Shown here in pieces: positions 53,070 through 61,484 of a stretch of DNA of 64,000 nt. The DNA is taken from the NCBI GenBank assembly GCA_025408445.1, contig JANYIZ010000046.1, positions 1-64,000 of the forward strand. The letters run 5' to 3'. Positions within the stretch are counted from its first letter, which is position 1, and each line of letters begins with the position of its first letter. Below the pieces are notes generated by a model. The model had not been told where the DNA came from. It saw only the letters and a program-made list of their open reading frames with translations, and did not search any database. Origin of the DNA: Frigoribacterium sp. (GTDB taxonomy: Bacteria > Actinomycetota > Actinomycetes > Actinomycetales > Microbacteriaceae). The translations under genes were made by a program, and so were the position numbers.

Positions 53070-55905
53070 TTTCACCATCGCCATCGAAGGTGTCGGCCGG
53101 CTGCCCGGGGTTGGATCCGCTCACAGTGACGCGTCGCCGACGACGCACCGTGGGGATACCGAGCAGAAGGGTCATGCCGAAGATGATGCCCTGGCCGACC
53201 AGGATGAGGCTGCCGAGAGCGGTGTCGGTGTTACCCACCGTGGCGATCGTCTTCTCGTTCGGCAGTCCCTCGAACCGCCAGAGCAGCCCGTTGTCGGTGG
53301 CGCCGACCGGGGCGAACAGGGCGTTGCTGTCGAGAGCCTCAGAGGTGCGTTTGTGCACCCCCGTGTCGTTCGGGGTGAGCAGCACAAAACCGATCGACAG
53401 TTTCGTGAGTTCCGAGCCCGCGTCGAATCCGCTGCGCGAGGCCAGGTTTCCCGCAACCGTCGCCACGCGACGCGAGGTCGGATCCGAGAAGGCGGATGTC
53501 GCGGCGAGGGTCGACTGGTCGTCGAGCGTTGACCCCGACCCCCGTTGCACCGTCGCGGAGAGGCCGCCGCCGGGCTGGGGCGTGAGCACCAGGGTGCCGA
53601 CATCCGGATGCTGCTCCGCTTCAGCAGTGACCACCGCGGGCAGGATACGGGCGCCCGCCTGAACGGGAGTCGTCTTGAGCAGCACGCTGCCTAGCATCGG
53701 AAGCACCAGCAGGGTGGCGGTGACCGCGGTGAGAATTCCCACCGGAACGGCGAAACGACCGAGGGCATCCAGCGCGATCAACACACTGGCGACGAGCCCG
53801 AGCCAGAAAAGGCTGAGACCGGAACCGGTCCAGACCGGCACCGCGACCGATCCGAGGTGCGAGACCTGCAGGTGCGATGCCGCGACGGCGGTTACGAACC
53901 CGAGAAGCGCCATGATCATCGACGGAATGGCCCGTCGCGACCCCGGAACGAAGAGTGACAGCAACGCGAGCGCTCCGACCGGCAGGAGGAGGGCCGCGAC
54001 GATGATGCTCGCCGAGACCCCCGGCAGACCGAACGATTGCACGACGCCCGCCCAGCCGTCGAGGCCGTCCTTCCCGTGCACACCGTTGGATGCCGAGAGC
54101 AGCGCGAGATGCAGGGCCGATCCGGTTGCCGTTGGCGCGGGCACTCCAGGGTCGGCAAACAGCGCGAGCGGATTCCCGCGCAGCACCTGCTGCACGACCA
54201 AGGGGGCGAACAGTGCGATCGCCGGAACCGGGATGCCCAACAACCGATGCACGCTCTTCGGCCGGGCCACGATCCAGGCCAGCAGGGCGATCACGAGCGC
54301 CGGTACGAGGCTCGGAGTGGATACCGCGATAGCCGCGAAGAGTAGCGCAGCTCCCGCGGAGGCGGCCCACGATCGCGGAGCATTCAGCACCGCGAGCACG
54401 AGCCAGGGCAGCAGCAGGTGGGCGATCACGGCCCCGAGGTGCCCGCCGCTGAGAGCGCCGGTGAGCGAAGGGGCGATCGCCCAGAGAAACGCGGCGAGCG
54501 CGGGCAACGACGCGCGCGTGCTGAGCCGCCTCGCGGCGAACCATGCCCCGAGCGCGGCGAGCGGGAGAGCGAGCAGATAGACGAGCACAAGGCTGAACGA
54601 AGGCGACCAGAAAGTGATCGAACCGAGCACGGCGAGGAGATAGCTAAATGGATCGGCGGCCCCGGTGAACCCGATGCCGATCTCGCGCCAGCCATAGCCG
54701 ACATGCGACCACAGCTGTTGAACGGAGTCGCTCAGGGGAGAGAGTGCCCCGCCCGTCAGGGAGGGCGAGCCGATAAGGGACCCCCAGGAAATGAGCCCGA
54801 TGATGCCGGCGAGAAGCACGACCCACAGTCCACCATTGGTGACGAATCCGGCCCGGGCCTCGGTGACGACGACGGCAGAGTGCGTGCGCTGGGCGTCGCG
54901 TGCCTGAGCGCGACGTTCCCGCGCGGCGGCGGGCGGCATCCGCAGCGGTGCGATGGATGCCCAGCCGACCCGCCGGATGCGTTTGAGGCCGCGCCGCGCC
55001 ACTCTGATGCGACTGCCCCCGAAGGCCGCGGTAAGCGCAGACCCCAGTTCTCCGCCGACGGCCCCTGGGCGCTTCGCGAGGAGTTGGCCGATGGCCCTCA
55101 GGATGGCGAGCGGAAGCAGCGACAGCCAGTGCAACGGCAAGGCCGCAGCGGGCGCATAGACGAGTCGACGGTGCAGTTGTGCCGCACGGCGGGTGCTCGC
55201 GCGGCGTCGATCGGAGACGGTGGCGCGCCCGAACATCTCCGGTCCTCCATCGCTGGCGACCTTTGCACCGGGCACGACCACGACCCGAAAGCCGGCCAGT
55301 CGGGCGCGCACGGAGAAGTCGAGGGCGGCATCCACGCTCGGTAGTGCGGGGTCGAAACCGCCGAGGGCGGTCCAGAGGGAGCGGCGCACGAGCATGCCGC
55401 CTGCGGCGACCCCGAGAACGTCGGAACGCACGTCGTGCTGGGCCTGGTCGAGTTCGCCCTCAACGAGTGGGATCGAGGCACCGTAATAGGTCATCGTCTC
55501 GCCGTATTCGGCGATGACGTCGGGCTGGTCCCAGCGCATGAGCTTGGGGCCGGCCACCGCAACCGAGGGCGCAATCTCCACCGCGCCGAGCAGTGCTTCG
55601 AGCGCCGCCGGCTGGGGCGCGTTGTCGTGGGCGAGAAGCCAGAGCCAGTCGTTCACCGACTCCGCGGGCGCCGCCACCGTGAGCGCTCGCGCGATCGCGC
55701 TGCCGAAATCGACCTTTCCGGTGGTGGTAACGAATTGGGTGGGCCCGGATGCCGCGAGCAACTCCGCGCTGCGATCTGTCGAGCCGGCATCCACCGCGAC
55801 GATCGCATCGGGCCGCCTCGACTGGCGAGCGAGCCCCGCGAGGGTTCGTTCGAGGTGCGCCGCCCCCGACCGGGCAACGAGTATCACGGTGACTCTCGTT
55901 TGCAT
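53062..55905 (-). CDS. Giant polytopic family 2 glycosyltransferase
   Basis: 947 residues. The N-terminal GT-A domain (about 1-300) has VTVILVARSGAAHLERTLAG, VAVDAGSTDRSAELL, and a DNAP acidic site in LLAHDNAPQPAALEALLGAV. After a basic linker come about 13 membrane helices (about 360-720) and a C-terminal extracellular domain with a last helix near 910. Similar proteins (Rv3265c region) are linked to envelope polysaccharide. Donor and product unknown. First gene of an operon with DUF5719. Confidence 0.87.
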   Translation of the reverse strand: MQTRVTVILVARSGAAHLERTLAGLARQSRRPDAIVAVDAGSTDRSAELLAASGPTQFVTTTGKVDFGSAIARALTVAAPAESVNDWLWLLAHDNAPQPAALEALLGAVEIAPSVAVAGPKLMRWDQPDVIAEYGETMTYYGASIPLVEGELDQAQHDVRSDVLGVAAGGMLVRRSLWTALGGFDPALPSVDAALDFSVRARLAGFRVVVVPGAKVASDGGPEMFGRATVSDRRRASTRRAAQLHRRLVYAPAAALPLHWLSLLPLAILRAIGQLLAKRPGAVGGELGSALTAAFGGSRIRVARRGLKRIRRVGWASIAPLRMPPAAARERRAQARDAQRTHSAVVVTEARAGFVTNGGLWVVLLAGIIGLISWGSLIGSPSLTGGALSPLSDSVQQLWSHVGYGWREIGIGFTGAADPFSYLLAVLGSITFWSPSFSLVLVYLLALPLAALGAWFAARRLSTRASLPALAAFLWAIAPSLTGALSGGHLGAVIAHLLLPWLVLAVLNAPRSWAASAGAALLFAAIAVSTPSLVPALVIALLAWIVARPKSVHRLLGIPVPAIALFAPLVVQQVLRGNPLALFADPGVPAPTATGSALHLALLSASNGVHGKDGLDGWAGVVQSFGLPGVSASIIVAALLLPVGALALLSLFVPGSRRAIPSMIMALLGFVTAVAASHLQVSHLGSVAVPVWTGSGLSLFWLGLVASVLIALDALGRFAVPVGILTAVTATLLVLPMLGSVLLKTTPVQAGARILPAVVTAEAEQHPDVGTLVLTPQPGGGLSATVQRGSGSTLDDQSTLAATSAFSDPTSRRVATVAGNLASRSGFDAGSELTKLSIGFVLLTPNDTGVHKRTSEALDSNALFAPVGATDNGLLWRFEGLPNEKTIATVGNTDTALGSLILVGQGIIFGMTLLLGIPTVRRRRRVTVSGSNPGQPADTFDGDGEND

Positions 55906-56000
55906 CCTGTCGAGACTAAGCGCGCTCCGCTGTCAGTGGGGCGTGACACGCACGGCAGGCCAAACCCGGTGGCCGAGTGGCGATCGTCTCCGTCCCCGTT

Positions 56001-56042
56001 GCTCGAGCCGCCGTCCCCCCTGCTCGAGCCGCCGTCCCCCCT
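56001..56042. repeat. 21-bp perfect tandem repeat
   Basis: GCTCGAGCCGCCGTCCCCCC followed by T, twice in a row. It lies in the 285-bp gap between the giant glycosyltransferase start and the whiB2 stop, next to the hairpin at 56066. The gap has no gene. Confidence 0.9.
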
Positions 56043-56065
56043 CCTCCCCGCGAGTCGCCGCCCCC

Positions 56066-56123
56066 CTCCCGTTTTTCCGACCACCTCCCTGTTCACACAG
56101 AGTGGTGGTCGGAAAAACGGGAG
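56066..56123. terminator. Nested hairpin after whiB2 (family 1, copy 2)
   Basis: CTCCCGTTTTTCCGACCACC (56066-56085) pairs perfectly with the 20 bases at 56104-56123 around an 18-nt loop with an inner CTGT/ACAG stem. Same architecture and loop size as 37427-37472, and both continue as GGGAGAT-N-GATG. Likely a bidirectional terminator. Confidence 0.85.
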
Positions 56124-56124
56124 A

Positions 56125-56190
56125 TGGATGCCGCGGGTGACGCCTAACGCGTGCCGACGCGGGCTGGAGGTGGATGCCGCGGGTGACGCC
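56125..56190. repeat. 20-bp direct repeat at the whiB2 3' end
   Basis: TGGATGCCGCGGGTGACGCC at 56125-56144 and again at 56171-56190, the second directly abutting the whiB2 stop codon. The bases following each copy (TAACGC and CTACGC) are also alike, so about 26 bp were duplicated. Confidence 0.85.
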
Positions 56191-56532
56191 CTACGCCCGC
56201 TTGCGCAGCTTCCGGCGCTCGCGCTCCGACAGTCCGCCCCAGATGCCGAATCGCTCGTCGTTCATCAGCGCGTATTCGAGGCACTGGTTGCGAACCTCGC
56301 AGGAGGTGCAGATCTTCTTCGCATCCCGCGTTGATCCGCCCTTTTCCGGGAAGAATGCCTCCGGATCGGTCTGCGCACACAACGAATCGGTCTGCCACGA
56401 CAACGGGTTGTCGTCCGAGGCGAATCCACTGGCCTGCCGCACTCCGGGAACTCCGAGGCGCACCGGGTCTACGAACCAGTTATCGGGAACGACGCCCCCT
56501 GTCACAGCGCTGCGGAACTCTTCTGGCGCCAT
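56191..56532 (-). CDS. whiB2: WhiB-family iron-sulfur transcription factor WhiB2 (WhmD)
   Basis: 113 residues. Cluster cysteines are C52, C75, C78 and C84, followed by GIWGG and the basic tail RERRKLRKRA. The acidic/Pro N-terminus of about 45 residues and the neighbours match WhiB2/WhmD, an essential division and septation regulator in mycobacteria. Promoter region contains the palindrome at 56588. Confidence 0.92.
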   Translation of the reverse strand: MAPEEFRSAVTGGVVPDNWFVDPVRLGVPGVRQASGFASDDNPLSWQTDSLCAQTDPEAFFPEKGGSTRDAKKICTSCEVRNQCLEYALMNDERFGIWGGLSERERRKLRKRA

Positions 56533-56587
56533 ATCACAGTCTCCCCTCCGCGATCACGAACGACTTGCGCAAACGCGTTAGAGATAA

Positions 56588-56599
56588 TTACACCGGTGT
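56588..56599. promoter_or_regulatory. 12-bp perfect palindrome upstream of whiB2
   Basis: TACACCGGTGTA lies 55 bp before the whiB2 start, next to AATTAT, which could be a -10 element. It may be an operator; the binder is unknown. Confidence 0.5.
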
Positions 56600-56714
56600 A
56601 GTTCGGCCACGTCAAGTCGCAAATCGTAAACGCTCAATCCGGCCTCGAGGGTTCGCGACGCGCCGCGCCCCGCAAATGGGGGGCAGCATATATTGCGCCT
56701 TCGGCGAAACCCTG

Positions 56715-57680
56715 TCAGAGGACCGAGCGCTGCCGTGCCACCCAGGCGCTGGAAACCATGTCAGCGAGGCTGTGCCTCATCTTCCAATCCAGGTCGCGTG
56801 CAGCGAGTTCACCCGCGGAGACTATCCGGGCGGGGTCGCCGGGGCGGCGGGGACCGATCTCCGGCGTGAACGGGATGCCCGTGACATCCGCCACTGTCGC
56901 CATGATCTGGCCGACCGAGATGCCGTCCCCGCTGCCGAGGTTGTATGCGGCTGCGAGCGGCTGACCCGCATCCAACCGTCGCGCGGCGGCTACGTGCGAG
57001 ATCGCCAGGTCGGACACGTGGATGTAGTCGCGCACGTTGGTGCCGTCGGGAGTGGGGTAGTCATTGCCGTTGATGCGCGGAATACGCCCCTCGGCGAGCG
57101 CGTCGAAGACAAGTGGGAAGAGGTTGTGCGGACTGGTGTCCCGCAGCGAGGGGTCGCCCGACCCCACGACGTTGAAGTACCGCAGGGAGGTGTGCCGGAG
57201 TCCCGTGGCCACACCCTGGTCGCGCAGCAGCCACTCGCCGATGAGCTTCGACTCGCCATACGGCGACTGCGGGTCTTTCGAGGTGTCCTCGGTGACGAGG
57301 TCGACATCCGGAGTACCGAACACCGCGGCACTCGAGGAGAAGACGATGCGATCCACGCCGCGGTCCTGCATTGCGGCAAGGAGCACTGCTGTGCCGGTGA
57401 CGTTCTGCTCGTAGGTGTGCAGCGGACGCTGCACGCTCACGCCCGCGTACTTGAAGCCCGCGACGTGGATGACACCGGTCACGTCGTGCCGCTTGAGAGT
57501 GTCGAGCACCAGGTCACCGTCGAGGATCGTGCCGTGCGCGAAGGGAACATCGTGGGGCACGAAGTCGCGGTGTCCGCTCGAGAGGTCGTCCAGCACGACG
57601 GGACTGAGCCCGGCATCCTGAAGTGCTCGCACCACATGGGCACCGATATAGCCGGCGCCGCCGGTCACTAACCAGGTCAT
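56715..57680 (-). CDS. galE: UDP-glucose 4-epimerase
   Basis: 321 residues. The NAD-binding GGAGYIGAHVVRAL starts the Rossmann fold, the serine/tyrosine/lysine triad is FSSSAAVFG and SPYGESKLIGEW, and NYFNVVGSGD-type and GDGISVGQIM segments follow. It converts UDP-glucose and UDP-galactose for cell-wall sugars. Usual GalE length. Transcribed alone, with 182 bp to whiB2. Confidence 0.95.
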   Translation of the reverse strand: MTWLVTGGAGYIGAHVVRALQDAGLSPVVLDDLSSGHRDFVPHDVPFAHGTILDGDLVLDTLKRHDVTGVIHVAGFKYAGVSVQRPLHTYEQNVTGTAVLLAAMQDRGVDRIVFSSSAAVFGTPDVDLVTEDTSKDPQSPYGESKLIGEWLLRDQGVATGLRHTSLRYFNVVGSGDPSLRDTSPHNLFPLVFDALAEGRIPRINGNDYPTPDGTNVRDYIHVSDLAISHVAAARRLDAGQPLAAAYNLGSGDGISVGQIMATVADVTGIPFTPEIGPRRPGDPARIVSAGELAARDLDWKMRHSLADMVSSAWVARQRSVL

Positions 57681-57829
57681 GCCTACAGGCTAATGGGGTC
57701 CCAGACCCTCGTGCGGCCTCTGAGGCTGGTCCCGGATCTGTCCCCGCGTTTGACGACGATCGAGATGCTGAGTGCTCCCGCGACCATCGCGCAGGTGATT
57801 GTGGCAGAACATCTACGCCATGCGAGTTG

Positions 57830-57845
57830 CTGCCATAAGTGGCAG
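57830..57845 (+). promoter_or_regulatory. Palindromic operator upstream of the GlxA-type regulator
   Basis: CTGCCA-TAAG-TGGCAG is a perfect 6-4-6 palindrome 40 bp before the start codon. Two more half sites flank it: TGGCAG at 57802 and CTGCCA at 57869. The regulator may bind its own promoter. Confidence 0.6.
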
Positions 57846-57885
57846 GGTCACTATGGTTTGGTTTATTCCTGCCACTGGAGTCTCC

Positions 57886-58839
57886 GTGCTCAAAAAGATC
57901 GTGCTTCTCGCCCTGCCCGGCGTCGCCCCGTTCGAATTCGGAGTGATCTGCGAGGTCTTCGGTATCGACCGCTCCGATACGGGAGGGCCTTCCTTCGACT
58001 TCACCATCACGGCGGCGGCACCGGGCCCGGTTCGCACAAGCCTTGGTTTCGACATGACCATCGAAGCCGGCCTCGAGACCGCCGCGGATGCTGATCTCAT
58101 TGCTGTTCCCGCGCACTCTTTAACTCGCGTGGACGAGCGCTACCTCGAGGTGATCCGGGCCGCGGAGGCGCGAGGCGCCTGGGTCCTGGGGGTCTGCAGC
58201 GGCGCGTTCACCCTGGCTCAATCCGGCATCCTCGACGGTCGCCGCGCCACGACCCACTGGATGCACGCCGACCAGCTTGCGACCGCGTACCCCCGCATCA
58301 TGGTCGACCCGGATGTGCTGTACGTCGAGGATCGCGGAGTCGTCACGAGCGCAGGCACCGCAGCGGGTATCGATGCCGCGCTGCACATCGTGCGCAAGGA
58401 GCTCGGAGCCTCGGCGGCCAACGTCATCGCCCGTCGAATGGTGGTGCCTCCCCAGCGCGATGGTGGCCAGGCGCAGTACATCCAGGCTCCGCTGAGCGAA
58501 GACTGCGCGGACTCCTTCGCCGAGGTCGCCGAGTGGATGCTGCAGAACCTCGGTGAGGACCTCCCGGTCGAGCAACTCGCGCGCAAGGCGCTCATGTCGC
58601 CGCGCACTTTCGCCCGTCGGTTCCGCGCCGACATGGGCACAACTCCCGCGGCGTGGCTCAACCGACAGCGGATCATCCGCGCGCAGCAGTTACTCGAACA
58701 GACCGAGCTGAGCCTTGAGACGGTCGCCGCCGACACCGGCTTTGGGGCCGTCGCGGTGATGCGTCACCACTTCGTGAAGGTACTTCAGACCACGCCAACC
58801 GCCTACCGGCGGGCGTTCTGCCAGCGGCGGTCGGCGTAG
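57886..58839 (+). CDS. GlxA-family AraC-type transcriptional regulator
   Basis: 317 residues from a GTG preceded by GGAG; longer starts fall inside the operator. The N-terminal DJ-1/PfpI-like domain (about 1-190) has the nucleophile-elbow WVLGVCSGAFTLAQSG; the C-terminal AraC domain has two HTH motifs (LPVEQLARKALMSPRTFARR and SLETVAADTGFGAVAVMRHH). Such regulators often sense amines, arginine or carnitine. Alone on its transcript. Confidence 0.93.
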   Translation: MLKKIVLLALPGVAPFEFGVICEVFGIDRSDTGGPSFDFTITAAAPGPVRTSLGFDMTIEAGLETAADADLIAVPAHSLTRVDERYLEVIRAAEARGAWVLGVCSGAFTLAQSGILDGRRATTHWMHADQLATAYPRIMVDPDVLYVEDRGVVTSAGTAAGIDAALHIVRKELGASAANVIARRMVVPPQRDGGQAQYIQAPLSEDCADSFAEVAEWMLQNLGEDLPVEQLARKALMSPRTFARRFRADMGTTPAAWLNRQRIIRAQQLLEQTELSLETVAADTGFGAVAVMRHHFVKVLQTTPTAYRRAFCQRRSA

Positions 58840-58860
58840 CGTCTGCGTCTCTCGTGTCCC

Positions 58861-58937
58861 AAAACGCAGGACATTCGCCATCAAAACGCCCCTCCGGCCG
58901 CAATCGTCAGGGTTTCATGGCGAATCTCCTGCGTTTT
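58861..58937. repeat. Hairpin element family 2, copy 1
   Basis: AAAACGCAGGACATTCGCCAT and the 21 bases at 58917-58937 are complementary with one mismatch, around a 35-nt loop. The DUF559 gene's last codons and stop lie in it. A second copy is at 60019-60109. Confidence 0.85.
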
Positions 58938-59980
58938 CGTTGGGCGTGCGAGCGCGATCTCGACCGGGAGAGGATGCCTCGAACCCGCGCCCGACGTGCG
59001 TCGACCCGATACGGCCGACGGTTGCGAATGGTGGTGAGTGCAAGGTCATCCGCTCGGCACCGACAGACGGCGAGCAGTATCCGCGTGAAGTCGCCGTACA
59101 ACTGCCGATAGGTGAATCGCAGCACCCGGTCGCCCGCGATCGCCATTGTGGTGTCCCGGTCATGGTCCTTCTCCCACGAGTTCGACGCGGTGGCTGTCCA
59201 GCCCGGGTCGTGTTGTCCACCGTCCACTTCGACGAAGGTGTGCGGCCCGACCTGGAAGTCGAGGCGACCAACACCCCGCCGTGACACCTGCTGAACGACC
59301 AACAGTCCTGCGTCCCTCGTCCAGAGACGGAAGAAAGTCTCGCCGTGCGATTCATCAAGCGCACTCACCAGCACTCGCCACACGCGCACGTCGTGGGGTG
59401 CGCGAGCGAAAATGGCATCCAGCTTGCGATCGGTCCACTTTTCAATATGCATCACGAGGCTCGCGCAGGCGACGGCAATATCGCGGGGCTCGTCAATCAG
59501 CACCTGTAGGAGAGCATCGTCGATAGAGACCCTCCAGACCGAGTCCGCGGATGCCGCACGATCGACCCAATGAATGCGCACGTCCCTTGCTCCGGCGAGT
59601 CGCTTCCGTCGATCGTGTGTCGCACGCAGTCGGCTGGCCGTTGACTTGACCACGATGTGAGTGTCCGGTCGTCGGGGCACGGGAATCCCATACGACTCGA
59701 GCGCGGAGATCGAGGTCAACCGCCCACCCACCCGAACCGCGCGAACGGCGGGCTCCGGAGCATCCGGAACTGAGTACCAGCCCTGCCGCACCCGAAATAT
59801 GATGCGGTTGGCGAGCGCTGCGCGGATCGCGGCGTCGGTGTACCCGCGCTCGAGCAGGTCCCGCCTCCGCAGGAACCAGCCGGAACATCGGAGGAGTGTG
59901 TCGATGGGCATCATCGGAGCAGCATCCCGATCCCGGCGCGTCGCCGGTGCCATGGCGGCCCAATCCGGGGACACATTCAC
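58907..59980 (-). CDS. AbiEi-like/DUF559 protein (PDDEXK fold C-terminus)
   Basis: 357 residues if read from the GTG at 59980; ATGs at 59953 and 59914 are alternatives and none has a strong ribosome-binding site. The N-terminal helix-turn-helix part (RRDLLERGYTDAAIRAALAN, then RQGWYSVPDAPEPAVRAV) resembles AbiEi-type antitoxin proteins. The C-terminal domain is DUF559/Vsr-like, with GVGRLDFQVGPHTFVEVDGG as the D...ExD active-site region. No toxin partner gene is adjacent. The gene lies almost entirely between two copies of the family 2 hairpin, and its C-terminus extends into one. Confidence 0.8.
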   Translation of the reverse strand: MNVSPDWAAMAPATRRDRDAAPMMPIDTLLRCSGWFLRRRDLLERGYTDAAIRAALANRIIFRVRQGWYSVPDAPEPAVRAVRVGGRLTSISALESYGIPVPRRPDTHIVVKSTASRLRATHDRRKRLAGARDVRIHWVDRAASADSVWRVSIDDALLQVLIDEPRDIAVACASLVMHIEKWTDRKLDAIFARAPHDVRVWRVLVSALDESHGETFFRLWTRDAGLLVVQQVSRRGVGRLDFQVGPHTFVEVDGGQHDPGWTATASNSWEKDHDRDTTMAIAGDRVLRFTYRQLYGDFTRILLAVCRCRADDLALTTIRNRRPYRVDARRARVRGILSRSRSRSHAQRKRRRFAMKP

Positions 59981-60018
59981 TTCCGCCGTTCCCGGAAGGA
60001 GTAGTCACCCGCGAACTG

Positions 60019-60109
60019 CTTCCCCAAAACGCAGGAGATTCGCCACCAAAACCCCCTTTCGGCGGCGAGCAGGCGCGTTCCGCGGCGAATCTCCTGCGTT
60101 TTAGGGAAG
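60019..60109. repeat. Hairpin element family 2, copy 2
   Basis: The 19-bp AAAACGCAGGAGATTCGCC (60026-60044) pairs perfectly with GGCGAATCTCCTGCGTTTT (60084-60102), and CTTCCC/GGGAAG extends the outer stem with one mismatch. Loop of 39 nt. Homologous to 58861-58937, including CAAAAC just inside the arm. Confidence 0.88.
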
Positions 60110-60142
60110 GGTAAGCGGCGGAGCGGCGTGGCGCCCCGGTCC

Positions 60143-61354
60143 CTACGCCGCCGTCGTAGCCACGAACACGGTGCCCGATCCGGTGAACCGCAGCCCCGCC
60201 TCATCCGGCGTGATGTAGACGGCGTCCCCGAGCGCCAGCGATGAGGATGACGCAGCGCCGGAGATCGACACCTCACCGGAGATGCACAGAGCGATCGCCG
60301 GCCCGGTGAGCGCGACCGAGGCGTCGAGGAACATGCCGTCGATGCGAAGCAGCTCGAAGTCCGCACCGTCCGGCCTGAAGGCGGCGACCCCCTCGGACGG
60401 CGAGGTCGAGTGCAGGTACGGCACCTCGACCGGCGTGAAATCGAGCACGCTCAGCAGCTCGGGCACATCGATGTGTTTCAGCGTGAGGCCGCCGCGCAGC
60501 ACGTTGTCCGAGGCAGACATGAGCTCGATCCCGAGCCCGCTCAGATAGGCGTGGATGTTGCCGGCCGGTAGGTAGAGCGCCTCCCCCGCCGCCAGACTCA
60601 CCCGATTGAGCAGCAGCGAGATCACGATGCCCGGATCCCCCGGGTACTCCACCGCCAGAGACGAGACCGTCGCCATTTCAGCGTCGTAACCGGATACCCC
60701 TCGAGACGCGAGCGTCGTGACGAGCGACACCAGGGTCGTGACACCGGTGCGCTGGCCGATCACCCATTCGACGGTCTCAGGCAGCGCGACATCCGATCCC
60801 GACAGGGAATCGAGCAGGTCTTCGAGGGGCTGTGGCTGCGGATCTTCCATCCCGAGCGACGCGTCGATCAGCGCGCGCAGAAGCGCCCGCACCTCGTCCA
60901 ATGGACGGAAGCCACACAGCGCATCGAAGGTGGGCGAGAGCGCATAGATCAGCTCCGGCTTCGGAAATGCGTCCTTGTAGTTTCGTTCCGGAGCGTCACG
61001 GGCAATGCCCAGCTCGTTCTCGCGCTGGAAGCCGGCCCGCGCCTGCTCGAGAGTCGGATGCGCCTGGAGCGAGAGCGGAGTCGCGGCGGCGAGCACCTTG
61101 AGCAGAAACGGCAGTCGACCGGATGCCGCGAACCGCCCGAGCGTTGTCTCTGGGTCGGCCGCGATCCACTCCGCGAGATCCGCCGCACCACCCGTCTGTG
61201 TGGGATCGAGGATCACGCTCGGCGATCCAGGGTGCGCCCCGAGCCAGAGTTCCGCTTCCGGGCCCCCGGATGCCGCGTGCCCGAGCAGCTGGGCGATCGC
61301 GGTCGTCGATCCCCACGCATAGGGCCGGGGGGTGTTGATGATGCCTACAAACAT
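60143..61354 (-). CDS. manA: Mannose-6-phosphate isomerase, class I
   Basis: 403 residues from ATG 61354, which follows AAGGAAC. The zinc-binding LQAHPTLEQARAGF and ELIYALSPTFDALCGF are typical, with the C-terminal cupin end (YLPAGNIHAYLSGLGIELMS, SDNVLRGGLTLKHIDV). Supplies mannose-6-phosphate to manB and the glycan genes. Usual length. Confidence 0.96.
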   Translation of the reverse strand: MFVGIINTPRPYAWGSTTAIAQLLGHAASGGPEAELWLGAHPGSPSVILDPTQTGGAADLAEWIAADPETTLGRFAASGRLPFLLKVLAAATPLSLQAHPTLEQARAGFQRENELGIARDAPERNYKDAFPKPELIYALSPTFDALCGFRPLDEVRALLRALIDASLGMEDPQPQPLEDLLDSLSGSDVALPETVEWVIGQRTGVTTLVSLVTTLASRGVSGYDAEMATVSSLAVEYPGDPGIVISLLLNRVSLAAGEALYLPAGNIHAYLSGLGIELMSASDNVLRGGLTLKHIDVPELLSVLDFTPVEVPYLHSTSPSEGVAAFRPDGADFELLRIDGMFLDASVALTGPAIALCISGEVSISGAASSSSLALGDAVYITPDEAGLRFTGSGTVFVATTAA

Positions 61355-61484
61355 CCGCGAGTTCCTTCGATAGGGGTGAGTCAAAACTACCAATCGCGTG
61401 GGGAACGCCCAGCCTGCGCGATTAAAGTGGCGGGAGGTCGAGCTCGACGAGACCTCACCCCAGACCTCACGTAACGGAGCCCCG

